This document shows positions 7,958 to 17,132 of a stretch of DNA of 64,000 nt, in pieces; within the stretch, counting starts at the first letter, position 1; the number at the start of each line of letters is the position of its first letter. Under the pieces are notes generated by a model that saw only the letters and a list, made by a program, of their open reading frames with translations, made no database searches and was not told the origin of the DNA. The position numbers were made by a program, and so were the translations under genes. Source of the DNA: an uncultured Bacteroidales bacterium (GTDB lineage: Bacteria > Bacteroidota > Bacteroidia > Bacteroidales > P3); contig CALEFF010000028.1 in the NCBI GenBank assembly GCA_937876865.1, positions 14,323 to 78,322 of the forward strand, read 5' to 3'.

Positions 7958-9147
7958 TGAATTTGTTCGTATAGTGATAATAATTGATTAACTACCTCAT
8001 CATTAGAATATTTCTCTGATATAAGTCTGTAAGCCTCTTCTCCGATTTGCTTACATTCAGTAGGATTTTCTACACAATATTTTATAGCATCGGCAAATTC
8101 TTGCGGAGTATTTGCAATCAATATATTCTTTTTGTTTTCGTACATTATGCCCTCAGCAGCAATTGTTGTAGCGATAACAGTCTTTCCAATACTCATAGCT
8201 TCTATGATTTTAATTCTAATACCACTTCCACTAAGCAAAGGAACTACCATTATTTGTTTACTTGTCATAAAACGAATACTATCATCAACCTCTCCTACTA
8301 TGTGAACGCCTTCTATATTAGTATCTATCAACCATTGAGGCATATATCTTCCTGCAAAATACGCCTCAATATTAGGAGTAGATTGTTTAATCTTATCCCA
8401 ACACTTTTCTAAGAACCATTTAATACCTTGTTCATTAGGATGCCAATTCATACTCCCAATATGAAATATCGTATTCTTTTCTTCTAAAACATCTGATAAT
8501 AATTCAGGCGGATTCATTCCGAAAGGAATAGCCTCACACTTCTTTCTAAGTCCATTTTTTCTAAAATATTCCGCATCAACTTCTGTTACAGGGCTTACTG
8601 CATCGTAATCATTAATATGATTCAATTCATAATATTTAAGGGTCAATGCCAAATGTTTGATATATCCTCGTTTAAAAGGTGTTTTCGTAGCCTTATAAAT
8701 TCTTTCCCATATCTTATGCTCTATATTTGGTGCTCGAAGAACAATTTTCGCATTGCTGAGTTTTCGCATTATAGGAAGATAAGGTGTAAGAAAAATACTT
8801 TCAACTTGAATTACATCAAACTCCTCTGCTTTTAATATTTGAGCAAGTTTTTGCTTCATTTGATCATTGATAAATCGCTTTACGTGATAGCTTTCTCCAC
8901 ACAAATACGCTATAAGTGCAGGAATAAGTTTTATATCTAAATCAACAAAAACTGTTTCAAAATTAGTTCTCTCTACATATTCCACAGGTAATTTATCAAC
9001 TCTACAAGGGTGTTTTTTGGAGTGAAAACTTAAAACTTTAACTTCATGACCTTTATTTATCAATCCTTCTGTTATATAATGCATTCCCATACTGCCTCCG
9101 TCTAAGGCAGGAAAGGGTGGTTTATAACAAAATTGAAGTATTTTCAT
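7954..9147 (-). CDS. Glycosyltransferase family 4-like protein
   Basis: 397 residues, GT-B fold. N-terminal FCYKPPFPALDGGSMG resembles the opening of its downstream neighbour. The acceptor domain ends near 200, and the donor domain has HIGSMNWHPNEQGIKWFLE near 230 and PLLSGSGIRIKIIEAMSIG near 307. The two adjacent genes look like diverged paralogs acting on the same glycan. ATGA overlaps on both sides (with the LptF/G-type permease upstream and the GT downstream) support one polycistronic, translationally coupled unit. Confidence 0.85.
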   Translation of the reverse strand: MKILQFCYKPPFPALDGGSMGMHYITEGLINKGHEVKVLSFHSKKHPCRVDKLPVEYVERTNFETVFVDLDIKLIPALIAYLCGESYHVKRFINDQMKQKLAQILKAEEFDVIQVESIFLTPYLPIMRKLSNAKIVLRAPNIEHKIWERIYKATKTPFKRGYIKHLALTLKYYELNHINDYDAVSPVTEVDAEYFRKNGLRKKCEAIPFGMNPPELLSDVLEEKNTIFHIGSMNWHPNEQGIKWFLEKCWDKIKQSTPNIEAYFAGRYMPQWLIDTNIEGVHIVGEVDDSIRFMTSKQIMVVPLLSGSGIRIKIIEAMSIGKTVIATTIAAEGIMYENKKNILIANTPQEFADAIKYCVENPTECKQIGEEAYRLISEKYSNDEVVNQLLSLYEQIQ

Positions 9148-10562
9148 TTCTGCTTTTTATATATTTTTTTAATTTTATTTACTATTTTTTCTATTGTCTT
9201 GCCCCATACTTCTGCATTCATTACTCCTGCATCAGTTGTTGCTTTTGCGGTAAGAAACAATCCAACAGGTAAGAAAATGAATGTTGAAAGCCACATGCCA
9301 ACCCAAATAGGTATTTCTTCTTCTCGTGCTGCATTTTCACCCATTGTTCCTACTATGTAATAGATTATAAAGGCTAAGGCTGAGACAACTATCGGCATTC
9401 CTAAGCCTCCTTTTCTAATTATCGCACCAAGCGGAGCTCCTATAAAGAATAGTATCAAACAAGCCACTGAAAGAGTAAATTTTCTGTGCAACTCTATTTG
9501 ATGTCTTCTTATCATATCTTGTTCACTACTTAAACGCAAAAGATTAGAGTTCATTTCATTGTAAAGAAACTCTACTTTACTTGAAGTAACACTTTCTATT
9601 TCTCTTTGTCTATCAGGAGAAAGGGCAGAAAGTTGAGAATAGAAATTTTCTTGTTTTAAATTATTTTGTGCATTTATTGCAAAATTATTCTTAGCCAAAG
9701 AACCAACAATTTCAATCAAAGTATTTTCATTTTTATGCAAAGTATCTAAGTTTCTATTCAATGCTTTTATATCTAACATTTTGTAATGCCCTTCATATCT
9801 ATCTTCTTCTGCTTCTTTATATGCAAAATCTGATATATCAAACCTTAATATTTGTTCTTGAAAGTTTAATCGCATTAAAGGACGTGTATGAATATTCAAA
9901 TCTGCTACATCTTCGTCAAAGGTAAAGCCCGAATAGAGTTGAAAAATAAGGGTATTACCATCAGGAGTTGCATACATTTGTCCGCTATCGGCTATTGTAA
10001 CATTCACATTTCCTAAATCTTTGGAATGATCGTAAACAATTATATCCTTCATATTGCGTCCTTCTTTGTCCTTACTGCCAATTCTTATAGTGTAATTTTC
10101 TATTTCTGAATAGAATTGATTTGGTTTTATGTTTAAAGTAGGTTTTTTAGTTTTCACCTCATACATAATTGTCCTTAATCTCATATTTGCAGTTGGAATT
10201 ATGTTGTTTGAAAAGAAAAAAGCCATAATTGACAGCAAAGCACTCACAACAATTAAAGGACGTAACACTCGCCAAAGCGACACCCCTGCTGCTTTCATTG
10301 CAACAAGTTCATATTTTTCTCCAAAATTACCAAGAGTCATAATTGAGGCAAGAAGTAAAGCTAAAGGCAATGCCATAGGCACAAGCGTAGCACAAGCATA
10401 TACGACAAGTTCTAAAATAACCTCTATTCCCAATCCTTTTCCTATTATCTGCTCTATTTGTTTCCATAAGAATTGTAATAGAAACACAAATAGCGATAAA
10501 GAAAAGGTCATCACCAAAGGCCCTAAATAAGACTTAATTATTAACTTGTCTAATTTTTTCAC
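9144..10562 (-). CDS. LptF/LptG-family permease (YjgP/YjgQ)
   Basis: 472 residues. Three N-terminal membrane helices (about 13-115), a long periplasmic beta-rich segment (about 120-355) and three C-terminal helices (about 360-450) give the LptF/G layout. The family extracts lipopolysaccharide from the inner membrane with the ATPase LptB. The start is a GTG at 10562 (MKKLDKLIIKSYLGP, the usual family start); the promoter box lies 27 bp upstream. Which of LptF or LptG it represents cannot be settled. It heads an operon with two glycosyltransferases, pointing to a lipid-linked glycan role. Confidence 0.9.
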   Translation of the reverse strand: MKKLDKLIIKSYLGPLVMTFSLSLFVFLLQFLWKQIEQIIGKGLGIEVILELVVYACATLVPMALPLALLLASIMTLGNFGEKYELVAMKAAGVSLWRVLRPLIVVSALLSIMAFFFSNNIIPTANMRLRTIMYEVKTKKPTLNIKPNQFYSEIENYTIRIGSKDKEGRNMKDIIVYDHSKDLGNVNVTIADSGQMYATPDGNTLIFQLYSGFTFDEDVADLNIHTRPLMRLNFQEQILRFDISDFAYKEAEEDRYEGHYKMLDIKALNRNLDTLHKNENTLIEIVGSLAKNNFAINAQNNLKQENFYSQLSALSPDRQREIESVTSSKVEFLYNEMNSNLLRLSSEQDMIRRHQIELHRKFTLSVACLILFFIGAPLGAIIRKGGLGMPIVVSALAFIIYYIVGTMGENAAREEEIPIWVGMWLSTFIFLPVGLFLTAKATTDAGVMNAEVWGKTIEKIVNKIKKIYKKQK

Positions 10563-10588
10563 TTTCTTTACTTCAAAGAATTAAATTA

Positions 10589-10596
10589 CAAAAATA
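10589..10596 (-). promoter_or_regulatory. -7 box of the LptF/G-glycosyltransferase operon
   Basis: TATTTTTG on the minus strand fits TAnnTTTG. No clear TTTG at -33. It lies 27 nt before the GTG start. Confidence 0.4.
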
Positions 10597-10615
10597 CTAA
10601 AACTTTCAATACAAG

Positions 10616-10670
10616 AAATAATTCTTTGATTTAAAAAAATAATTCTTTGATTTATTTTTTTATTTCTTTG
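10616..10670. repeat. AT-rich 21-bp phased array (copy b)
   Basis: CTTTG at 10624, 10645 and 10666, exactly 21 bp apart. The first two units are identical over 18 bp (10616-10633 and 10637-10654). It sits between the LptF/G promoter and the PepSY terminator. Confidence 0.8.
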
Positions 10671-10707
10671 AAAAAAAAATGGCGATTAAAATATTCAATC
10701 GCCATTT
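10671..10707 (-). terminator. Rho-independent terminator of the PepSY-like gene
   Basis: Arms 10677-10687 and 10697-10707 pair perfectly (11 bp, 9-nt loop), followed leftwards by a run of eight U. It lies 26 bp past the stop at 10734. Confidence 0.85.
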
Positions 10708-10733
10708 CTAATTTAATTGTTACGAAAAGTTAT

Positions 10734-11171
10734 TTAGTCTTCATATCCTATGAGATTTCCATTTCTATCAAAAACGATTTCTATTCCGTTTCTTAGTTCT
10801 ACCTCATAATCTCTTCTATCTTTACTTATTTTTATAATGAAAGAAGTTGGGTGCTTTGCTGTTACATAATTTACTATCGCACTTGGAATTGCCGCAGCAG
10901 GAACTCCTGGTTCTGATTTCACTTCTATCTCTGTCCATTCTCCTTTTTTATTGAAATCTACGTTTGATGTGTCTTCAAACATTACTTCATAATCTTTATC
11001 AAATAAATCTTTATCGTGGAAGATTATTGATATTGTTTTATCAGAGAAATGAGTTTTAACAAACGACTGTGCTTCTGCTGGTAATTGATTAAACTCTACT
11101 GCAACTCTTTCTTGACTTTCGCAAGAGATAAACGCTAATGCCATTATGGCTAACAATGCTAATTTTTTCAT
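10734..11171 (-). CDS. PepSY-like (DUF2874) lipoprotein
   Basis: 145 residues. A lipobox ends at C17 (AFISC), so it should be lipidated and held in the envelope. Two PepSY-like half repeats follow: FNQLPAEAQSFVKTHFSDK near 27 and PAAAIPSAIVNYVTAKHPT near 92, each leading into a beta-hairpin with FDRNGN or FNKKGEW at its end. Family members bind or inhibit partners in the periplasm, but no ligand is established. It has its own promoter and terminator and lies downstream of a histidine kinase gene; this lipoprotein plus two-component arrangement is frequent in Bacteroidota and suggests it is the target or the sensor's partner. Confidence 0.85.
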   Translation of the reverse strand: MKKLALLAIMALAFISCESQERVAVEFNQLPAEAQSFVKTHFSDKTISIIFHDKDLFDKDYEVMFEDTSNVDFNKKGEWTEIEVKSEPGVPAAAIPSAIVNYVTAKHPTSFIIKISKDRRDYEVELRNGIEIVFDRNGNLIGYED

Positions 11172-11218
11172 ATTCGTTATTTTTTTAGTTATTACTTATT
11201 TATTTCTTTTTACATCTG

Positions 11219-11226
11219 CAAAACTA
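11219..11226 (-). promoter_or_regulatory. -7 box of the PepSY-like gene
   Basis: TAGTTTTG followed by C on the minus strand, in the 85-bp gap between the kinase stop and the lipoprotein start. No consensus -33, which would fit regulation by an activator such as the adjacent response regulator. Confidence 0.45.
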
Positions 11227-11256
11227 TATGACAAATCTGAAATCTTTCTGAAATAA

Positions 11257-12534
11257 TTACCTTTTTGTGATAATAAATTGATGTTTTCTTTCAACAAATT
11301 GATAATCAATAGATAAATTATTCTTTTTACATATAGTTTTTATTAACACTAAACCTAATCCTGTGGAATTTTGTTCATTTGATTCTTTATAAAAATAGTT
11401 AAAAATCAGTTTTTCGTTAAGTGCATTCTCTTTTCCACTATTGCCAATCATTATTTTCTCTTTGTTTATTTCAATTTTTATCTCTCCTGATTCTTTATTA
11501 TGTATAAACGCATTCTTCAAAAGATTGTTTATCATCATTTCACAAAGGATAGGGTCTATGTTTAATTCAAATATACCTTTTTCTTTAAAAATTATAGTAA
11601 TATCCTTTTGCAAAAAAGTCTCTTTAAACAACTCTATTTTTTCTTTCACAACATTATTTATGTTTATTTTTTCTTTGTTATTGTATTGATCGTTTTCTAT
11701 TTTAGACAATAAAAGGAGAGATTTGTTCATTTTAGTCATTTTTCTCAGCGTGGAAAGTGTGGTAAAGACCTTTTGCATTTGATCCTCTGAAAGAGTTTCT
11801 TCTTCAAGCAAAGATTCTAATTGTGTAATACTTACTGCAAGCGGTGTTTGTATTTCGTGTGAGGCATGTCCTAAAAATAATTTTTGTTGTTTATAAGTCT
11901 CTTCTGATCTTAAAGCTGAAGATTTTGCAGCATCAAACAATTCTTTTATTTCTTTTATATTGCTATTGCTATCGGGAAAGTCTTGTGTTTGTTTTCCTAA
12001 TTGATAACCTCTAAACCAAGAAAGCAAGATATAAAGAGGTTTTAGACTTTTTTGAAAAACTCTATAATAGATTGAAATCACAGAAGTAATGAGTATAACT
12101 ACTATAAAAACGACAAGAAACAATATTCTTTCTCTTAATTCATATTTTTCTAAAGTTGGAGTATATACTGTTAGTTTATAATAATTATCTTCTATATCAT
12201 AAAAGGGCATCACTAACCTTTTACATGGTTCTGTTTCGTTTCGCTCGTTTATAAAGATATTTGTATCAACAAAAGACATATTCTCCATTTGTTGTGCTTC
12301 TTCTTTTGTTATTTGTTCTATAAAAAAAGAATTATTACTACCATCATAGAGAATAGAATCTAACTTTCCTTCATTTTTTTTCTGAATTAGCCTGAATGCA
12401 TATAACTCTAATGAGTCTTCTGTTTCATCATCTATTTCGTGCATTATAGCAACATAAAACAATATAGACCACAAACAAATCAGAATACTTATTATTATTG
12501 CTGCACCTAAGATTACTTTATATAGAGCCTTCAT
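11257..12534 (-). CDS. Sensor histidine kinase
   Basis: Two membrane helices (about 9-30 and 136-157) bracket a periplasmic sensor of about 105 residues. The dimerisation/phosphoacceptor helix has GHASHEIQTPLA with the phosphorylated histidine at about 226, and the ATPase domain has NNLLKNAFIHN (N box) and STGLGLVLIK (G2 box). The G1 box is weak (IGNSGKE instead of DNGxG), as in many Bacteroidota kinases. I chose the ATG at 12534; a TTG at 12546 would add four residues. The start overlaps the response regulator gene by 17 bp. The signal is unknown. Confidence 0.92.
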   Translation of the reverse strand: MKALYKVILGAAIIISILICLWSILFYVAIMHEIDDETEDSLELYAFRLIQKKNEGKLDSILYDGSNNSFFIEQITKEEAQQMENMSFVDTNIFINERNETEPCKRLVMPFYDIEDNYYKLTVYTPTLEKYELRERILFLVVFIVVILITSVISIYYRVFQKSLKPLYILLSWFRGYQLGKQTQDFPDSNSNIKEIKELFDAAKSSALRSEETYKQQKLFLGHASHEIQTPLAVSITQLESLLEEETLSEDQMQKVFTTLSTLRKMTKMNKSLLLLSKIENDQYNNKEKININNVVKEKIELFKETFLQKDITIIFKEKGIFELNIDPILCEMMINNLLKNAFIHNKESGEIKIEINKEKIMIGNSGKENALNEKLIFNYFYKESNEQNSTGLGLVLIKTICKKNNLSIDYQFVERKHQFIITKR

Positions 12535-13210
12535 TTTCCTTTTCAACTAATTTGTATCCTAATCCATATATTGACTTCAACTCCAATGAAGCGTTGGCTT
12601 CCTTTAATTTTTTGCGAAGATTTTTCATTTGAGTGTATAAAAAATCATAGTTTCCCATAGAATCAAAATCCTCTCCCCAAATAAACTCAGCTAATTTATC
12701 TTTATCAATCAATCTATTCATTCTATTGGAAAAGAATTCTAATATTTCAAATTCTTTTTTCTTTAAAATAATTTCTTGATTATCCACCAAAACTTTTTTT
12801 TCATTACTAAGTATGCATACATTCCCAAAACAACCATTTTTATTCGTTGGATTTTTTCTACGTATTATTGTTTTAATTCTTGCCGATAGTTCTGCAATAT
12901 GATAAGGCTTTGCAAGATAATCATCTGCTCCTAAATCTAAACCAATCACTTTATCATCTATTGAATCCTTCGCAGATAATATAATTACACTATCTTCTCT
13001 TTCTATATTTTTTAAAGTCTTTAATATCTGTAATCCATTGCCGTCAGGTAACATTATATCTAAAAGAATACAATCATAAGAGGAGGATATAATTTTATCT
13101 ACTGCTTGTTTAAGATTTGTTGCAAAATCAACTTGATACCCTTCTTTTTCTAATTCTTTTTTAGTTAAAAAAAGCAAATTTTCTTCATCTTCTATTATAA
13201 GTATCTTCAT
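12518..13210 (-). CDS. OmpR/PhoB-family response regulator
   Basis: 230 residues. Receiver domain 1-120 with acidic pocket ED at 7-8, phosphoacceptor D51 (ILLDIMLPDG) and the conserved lysine in LAKPYH. The C-terminal winged helix (about 130-225) has the RLIDKDKLAEFIWG and DFLYTQMKNLRKKL segments that bind DNA. It pairs with the overlapping kinase. The start codon lies only 12 nt after the U-run side of the FKBP terminator, leaving no space for a promoter, so it may be expressed by read-through. Confidence 0.95.
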   Translation of the reverse strand: MKILIIEDEENLLFLTKKELEKEGYQVDFATNLKQAVDKIISSSYDCILLDIMLPDGNGLQILKTLKNIEREDSVIILSAKDSIDDKVIGLDLGADDYLAKPYHIAELSARIKTIIRRKNPTNKNGCFGNVCILSNEKKVLVDNQEIILKKKEFEILEFFSNRMNRLIDKDKLAEFIWGEDFDSMGNYDFLYTQMKNLRKKLKEANASLELKSIYGLGYKLVEKENEGSI

Positions 13211-13215
13211 ATTAT

Positions 13216-13252
13216 TAAAAAAACCTCAACACAATTCAGTTTGTATTGAGGT
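13216..13252 (-). terminator. Rho-independent terminator (FKBP gene), 12 nt before the response regulator start
   Basis: Arms 13223-13234 and 13241-13252. In leftward RNA the one imperfect pair is a U-G wobble, whereas it would be a mismatch on the other strand; a U-run follows. This indicates a leftward RNA terminator between the FKBP gene and the two-component genes. Confidence 0.8.
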
Positions 13253-13282
13253 CTATATTATTTTATAAATAGTTAAACTTTT

Positions 13283-14023
13283 TTACTTTGAAGGGAGAAC
13301 TTCTACTAATTCGATACGGAATTGCAAAAGACTTCCTGCGGGGATTGCTTCACTATGTTGATTACCATAAGCAAGGTCTGGATGAATCCAAAACTCGTAA
13401 ATTGAGCCTTGATTCATTAAACAAAATCCTTCAACAACACCTGAAATCAATCCATTTAAGACAGATATTGTTGGATCACCTTCTCTGATAAATGTATTTT
13501 CAATTGGTTCAGAGAAACTTCCATCTGATTTCAATACAGTTAAAGAATAATTAAATCTTACTCTATCATCAGCACTTGAAGGTTTTATTCCTTTACCTTC
13601 TTTTTCTACTCTATATTGCAATCCACTTGGAGTTGTTTCTACGTTTTTTCCTTCTTTATTTTTAGCAAGAAATGCTTCTGCTGCTTTCCTATTTGGCTCT
13701 GCTATTTTATTTAATTCGGCCATTTGTTTTTGCATCATCATTTCTTGATAAGACTGCATTGTTTTTTGCATCTGCTCTTGTGTTAATAGAGAAGTTGTAT
13801 CCCCACTCAATACTTGTTGAATTGCTGTTGCAAAAACCTCAGGATTTATTTCCACTCCTTGTGTTTTCATTTGCATTGCTTGAGTATAGCCCATCACATA
13901 TGAGGCTGAATCTGTCAAATTTTTCAAGCCACTTGCAGAAACCTTTACTTCTTTTTGCGAACAAGCGACAAATGTTATCAAAGTAAAAAGCATAACACTT
14001 GTCAAACAAAATAATCTCTTCAT
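13283..14023 (-). CDS. FKBP-type peptidyl-prolyl isomerase lipoprotein
   Basis: 246 residues. A lipobox at about C21 (FVACS) marks an envelope lipoprotein. An N-terminal helical dimerisation domain (about 33-130, rich in Q and M) precedes the FKBP domain (about 140-246: GLQYRVEKEGKG, VRFNYSLTVLKSDG, then IHPDLAYGN and IPAGSLLQFRIELVEV). This is the Mip/FkpA layout for folding exported proteins. The usual catalytic-pocket tryptophan (VIPGW) is replaced here (VLNGLISGVVEG), so isomerase activity may be reduced while chaperone function remains. Confidence 0.92.
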   Translation of the reverse strand: MKRLFCLTSVMLFTLITFVACSQKEVKVSASGLKNLTDSASYVMGYTQAMQMKTQGVEINPEVFATAIQQVLSGDTTSLLTQEQMQKTMQSYQEMMMQKQMAELNKIAEPNRKAAEAFLAKNKEGKNVETTPSGLQYRVEKEGKGIKPSSADDRVRFNYSLTVLKSDGSFSEPIENTFIREGDPTISVLNGLISGVVEGFCLMNQGSIYEFWIHPDLAYGNQHSEAIPAGSLLQFRIELVEVLPSK

Positions 14024-14051
14024 TATTTATCACTATTTATTATTTAGATTG

Positions 14052-14059
14052 CAAAATTA
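14052..14059 (-). promoter_or_regulatory. -7 box of the FKBP gene
   Basis: TAATTTTG followed by C on the minus strand, 29 nt before the ATG at 14023. No clear -33. Confidence 0.5.
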
Positions 14060-14124
14060 GAAATATTTTATTGATAAATTATTATTTTTCTTAGAAAAAA
14101 ATAGGCAACTACAAATGGATTGTT

Positions 14125-14132
14125 TACTTTTG
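14125..14132 (+). promoter_or_regulatory. -7 box of the decarboxylase gene
   Basis: TACTTTTG followed by C, 71 nt before the ATG at 14203. The leader has no obvious structure. Confidence 0.5.
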
Positions 14133-14202
14133 CACAAAAATTACAAACTAACTCATTTAGTTTACATTTTTTTACATAAAGTAATCACAAAAGATTTAAG
14201 AA

Positions 14203-15600
14203 ATGAAGAACAAGTACAATGATTTAATTGAACAAACATTTGAATTCCCACAAGAAGAGTTTAAAACTGAAGATAATGAATTACTCTTTCATGATATACC
14301 TTTAATGGATATAATCAAACAATATGGAACTCCTTTGAAAATTACGTTTTTACCAAAAATTACATCTCAAATTCAAAGAGCTAAAAGGCTTTTTAATGTT
14401 GCAATTGCAAAAACCGATTATCAAGGAACATACAATTATTGCTATTGTACAAAGAGTTCTCACTTTTCTTTTGTTTTAGATGAAGTTATAAAAAACGATG
14501 TACACCTTGAAACTTCCTCTGCATTTGACATAAATATAATTAACGAATTATATGAACAAGGAAAAGTTGGCAAGGAACAATATATATTATGTAATGGATT
14601 CAAACGTCCTCAATATATAGAAAATATTGCCGAGTTAATAAGAAATGGTTTTACTAATGTAATACCTATTATTGACAACATGGAAGAATTAGACGCTATG
14701 AACACAATTGTTGATTGTCCTTGTAACGTTGGAATCCGTATTGCTTCGGAAGAAGAGCCTATGTTTGACTTCTATACATCTCGACTTGGCATTCGCTATA
14801 ATTGTATAGTAGATTTCTACAAGGAAAAGATAGCAAACAATCCGAAATACAAACTAAAAATGCTACATTTCTTCATTAACACAGGTATAAAGGATTCTGC
14901 TTACTATTGGAACGAACTTCAAAAATGCGTAAATGTATATTGCGAACTAAAAAAAGTATGTCCTGATTTAGACTCCTTAGACATCGGAGGAGGATTTCCT
15001 ATTAAAAATTCCTTAGGCTTTGAATACGACTATGAATATATGGCAGAAGAAATACTTGCTCAGATAAAAGACATCTGCAACAAACAAGGAGTAGAAGAAC
15101 CTAATATATTCACAGAATTTGGCTCCTTTACAGTTGGAGAAGCCGGTTGTATATTATATAGTATCATAGACCAAAAACGTCAAAACGATAAAGAATTATG
15201 GTATATGATAGACTCCTCTTTCATCACAACACTTCCTGATACTTGGGGTATAGGACAAAGATTCATTCTTCTACCAATAAACAAATGGGATAATGAATAT
15301 CAAAGAGTATTTCTTGGAGGTTTGACCTGTGATTCGCAAGATTACTACTCTGCCGAAGTGCATTCCAATGCAGTCTTCTTACCAAAATACTCCAATAACG
15401 AAGAAGAACCTTTATATATTGGCTTTTTCCACACAGGAGCCTATCAAGAATCTCTTGCAGGCTATGGAGGAATACAACATTGCTTAATACCACAACCAAA
15501 ACACATTATTTTAGATAAAGATGAGAATGGAGAATGGTACACAAAACTTTTTGCAAAAGAACAAAGCCACAAATCAATGCTAAAAATATTAGGATATTAA
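14203..15600 (+). CDS. speA: Fold-III PLP decarboxylase, arginine decarboxylase-like
   Basis: 465 residues, shorter than the 630-residue SpeA of enterobacteria and resembling the compact arginine decarboxylases of Flavobacteriia. PLP lysine K84 lies in YCTKSSHF. ETSSAFDI near 104 and the glycine loop DIGGGFP near 262 bind the cofactor, and EFGSFTVGEAG near 305 is in the second half of the barrel. It would make agmatine from arginine and feed polyamine synthesis. Assignment to arginine rather than another basic amino acid is inference. A single gene with its own promoter; 69 bp separate it from aspA. Confidence 0.75.
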   Translation: MKNKYNDLIEQTFEFPQEEFKTEDNELLFHDIPLMDIIKQYGTPLKITFLPKITSQIQRAKRLFNVAIAKTDYQGTYNYCYCTKSSHFSFVLDEVIKNDVHLETSSAFDINIINELYEQGKVGKEQYILCNGFKRPQYIENIAELIRNGFTNVIPIIDNMEELDAMNTIVDCPCNVGIRIASEEEPMFDFYTSRLGIRYNCIVDFYKEKIANNPKYKLKMLHFFINTGIKDSAYYWNELQKCVNVYCELKKVCPDLDSLDIGGGFPIKNSLGFEYDYEYMAEEILAQIKDICNKQGVEEPNIFTEFGSFTVGEAGCILYSIIDQKRQNDKELWYMIDSSFITTLPDTWGIGQRFILLPINKWDNEYQRVFLGGLTCDSQDYYSAEVHSNAVFLPKYSNNEEEPLYIGFFHTGAYQESLAGYGGIQHCLIPQPKHIILDKDENGEWYTKLFAKEQSHKSMLKILGY

Positions 15601-15610
15601 AAAACTTTCG

Positions 15611-15618
15611 TACTTTTG
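15611..15618 (+). promoter_or_regulatory. -7 box of aspA
   Basis: TACTTTTG followed by C, 51 nt before the aspA ATG and immediately after the previous stop. No terminator separates the two genes, so aspA could also be read through from the decarboxylase gene. Confidence 0.5.
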
Positions 15619-15669
15619 CACTTTATTTTTAGCAAGAATTAAAAAATTATTAACAAATAAATAATCAAA

Positions 15670-17109
15670 ATGGTTGATACAACAAAATATTCAGGCAAGA
15701 CACGCCAAGAAACAGACCTTATTGGAACAAGAGAAATACCAGTAGAAGCATTATATGGCGTGCAATCAGTAAGAGGTTTTGAAAACTTTAAAATCTCTGG
15801 TAAGCTAATGAACGATTATCCTAACTTTATCAAAGGAATGGCTTTGACAAAAAAAGGAGCAGCAATAGCAAACCACAAACAAGGTAAATTAACAGACGAA
15901 CAATTCAAAGCAATATCACAAGCATGCGACGAATTGTACGAAGGAAAACACCACGAATTTTTCCTATCAGATATGATTCAAGGAGGAGCTGGTACAACTG
16001 TTAATATGAATGCTAACGAAGTACTTGCAAATCGTGCATTAGAAATAATGGGAAAAGAACATGGACAATACGAATTCTGTTCTCCAAACGACCACTTAAA
16101 CGCTTCTCAATCTACAAATGACGCTTATCCAACAGCATTCCACTTTGGATTATACTTAGAAAACAAAAAACTTGTAGAAGCAATGACAAAAATCGTTGAG
16201 TCATTGGATAAAAAAGCAGAAGAGTTTTCTCAAATAATAAAAATGGGTAGAACTCAATTACAAGACGGAGTTCCTATGACACTTGGACAAACTTTCAAAG
16301 GATTTGCTAACTTATTAAGAAGAGAAATCGCTAACCTAAACAATGCAGCAGAAGAATTACTTTGCATAAACATGGGAGCAACTGCAATAGGTACAGGAAT
16401 CTGTTCAGAACCTGGATATAGCAAACTTTGTACAGAAGCTTTGAGAGAAATAACAGGCTGGAACGTAACATTAGCAGAAGACTTAGTAGAAGTAACATCT
16501 GACACATCAGTTTTAGTTGGCTACTCATCAGAATTAAAACGTATTTCATTAAAAGCAATCAAGATTTGTAACGACTTACGTTTGATGGGTTCAGGACCAA
16601 GATGCGGAATCCACGAATTATTCTTACCAGAAATGCAACCAGGTTCATCAATCATGCCAGGAAAAGTAAACCCTGTTATTCCAGAAGTAATGAACCAACT
16701 TTGCTACAAAGTAATAGGAAACGACACAGCAGTAATGCTTGCAGCAGAAAACGCACAATTAGAATTAAACGTTATGGAACCTGTATTAGTTTACTGTTTA
16801 TTTGAATCAATCAACCTATTAACAAACGGATTTGATACATTGAGAACATTATGTATCGATGGAATAAAAGCAGATGTAGAAAATTGCGAACGTCAAGTTA
16901 AAGGCTCAATCGGAATTGTAACTGCTTTGAACCCAATTATCGGATACAAAAACTCAACAAAGATAGCAAAAGAAGCAATGGCAACAGGAAAAGGAGTTTA
17001 CGATTTAGTGTTGGAACACGACATTCTTTCAAAAGAAGACTTAGACACAATACTAAAACCAGAAAACATGATAGCACCTGTTAAATTGGACATCAAACCA
17101 AGAAAATAA
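15670..17109 (+). CDS. aspA: Aspartate ammonia-lyase
   Basis: 479 residues of the fumarase/aspartase superfamily. The signature loop GSSIMPGKVNPVIPEVMN (about 327-344) is intact, with the catalytic serine in SS. TGSIVAL-type and SQSTNDAYPTA (about 145) substrate-binding segments are also present. It releases ammonia from aspartate to give fumarate, which the fumarate reductase encoded at 47.6-51.2 kb can use as electron acceptor. Fumarase class II is excluded by the overall aspartase-like sequence, but only assay would be final. Confidence 0.93.
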   Translation: MVDTTKYSGKTRQETDLIGTREIPVEALYGVQSVRGFENFKISGKLMNDYPNFIKGMALTKKGAAIANHKQGKLTDEQFKAISQACDELYEGKHHEFFLSDMIQGGAGTTVNMNANEVLANRALEIMGKEHGQYEFCSPNDHLNASQSTNDAYPTAFHFGLYLENKKLVEAMTKIVESLDKKAEEFSQIIKMGRTQLQDGVPMTLGQTFKGFANLLRREIANLNNAAEELLCINMGATAIGTGICSEPGYSKLCTEALREITGWNVTLAEDLVEVTSDTSVLVGYSSELKRISLKAIKICNDLRLMGSGPRCGIHELFLPEMQPGSSIMPGKVNPVIPEVMNQLCYKVIGNDTAVMLAAENAQLELNVMEPVLVYCLFESINLLTNGFDTLRTLCIDGIKADVENCERQVKGSIGIVTALNPIIGYKNSTKIAKEAMATGKGVYDLVLEHDILSKEDLDTILKPENMIAPVKLDIKPRK

Positions 17110-17132
17110 GCAACAGAAAAAAATAATTAATA

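Noticed and set aside
6776..10562. Genomic island for polysaccharide synthesis
   Set aside because: Base composition and overlaps match neighbours, no mobility genes, and an LptF/G-type gene is core.
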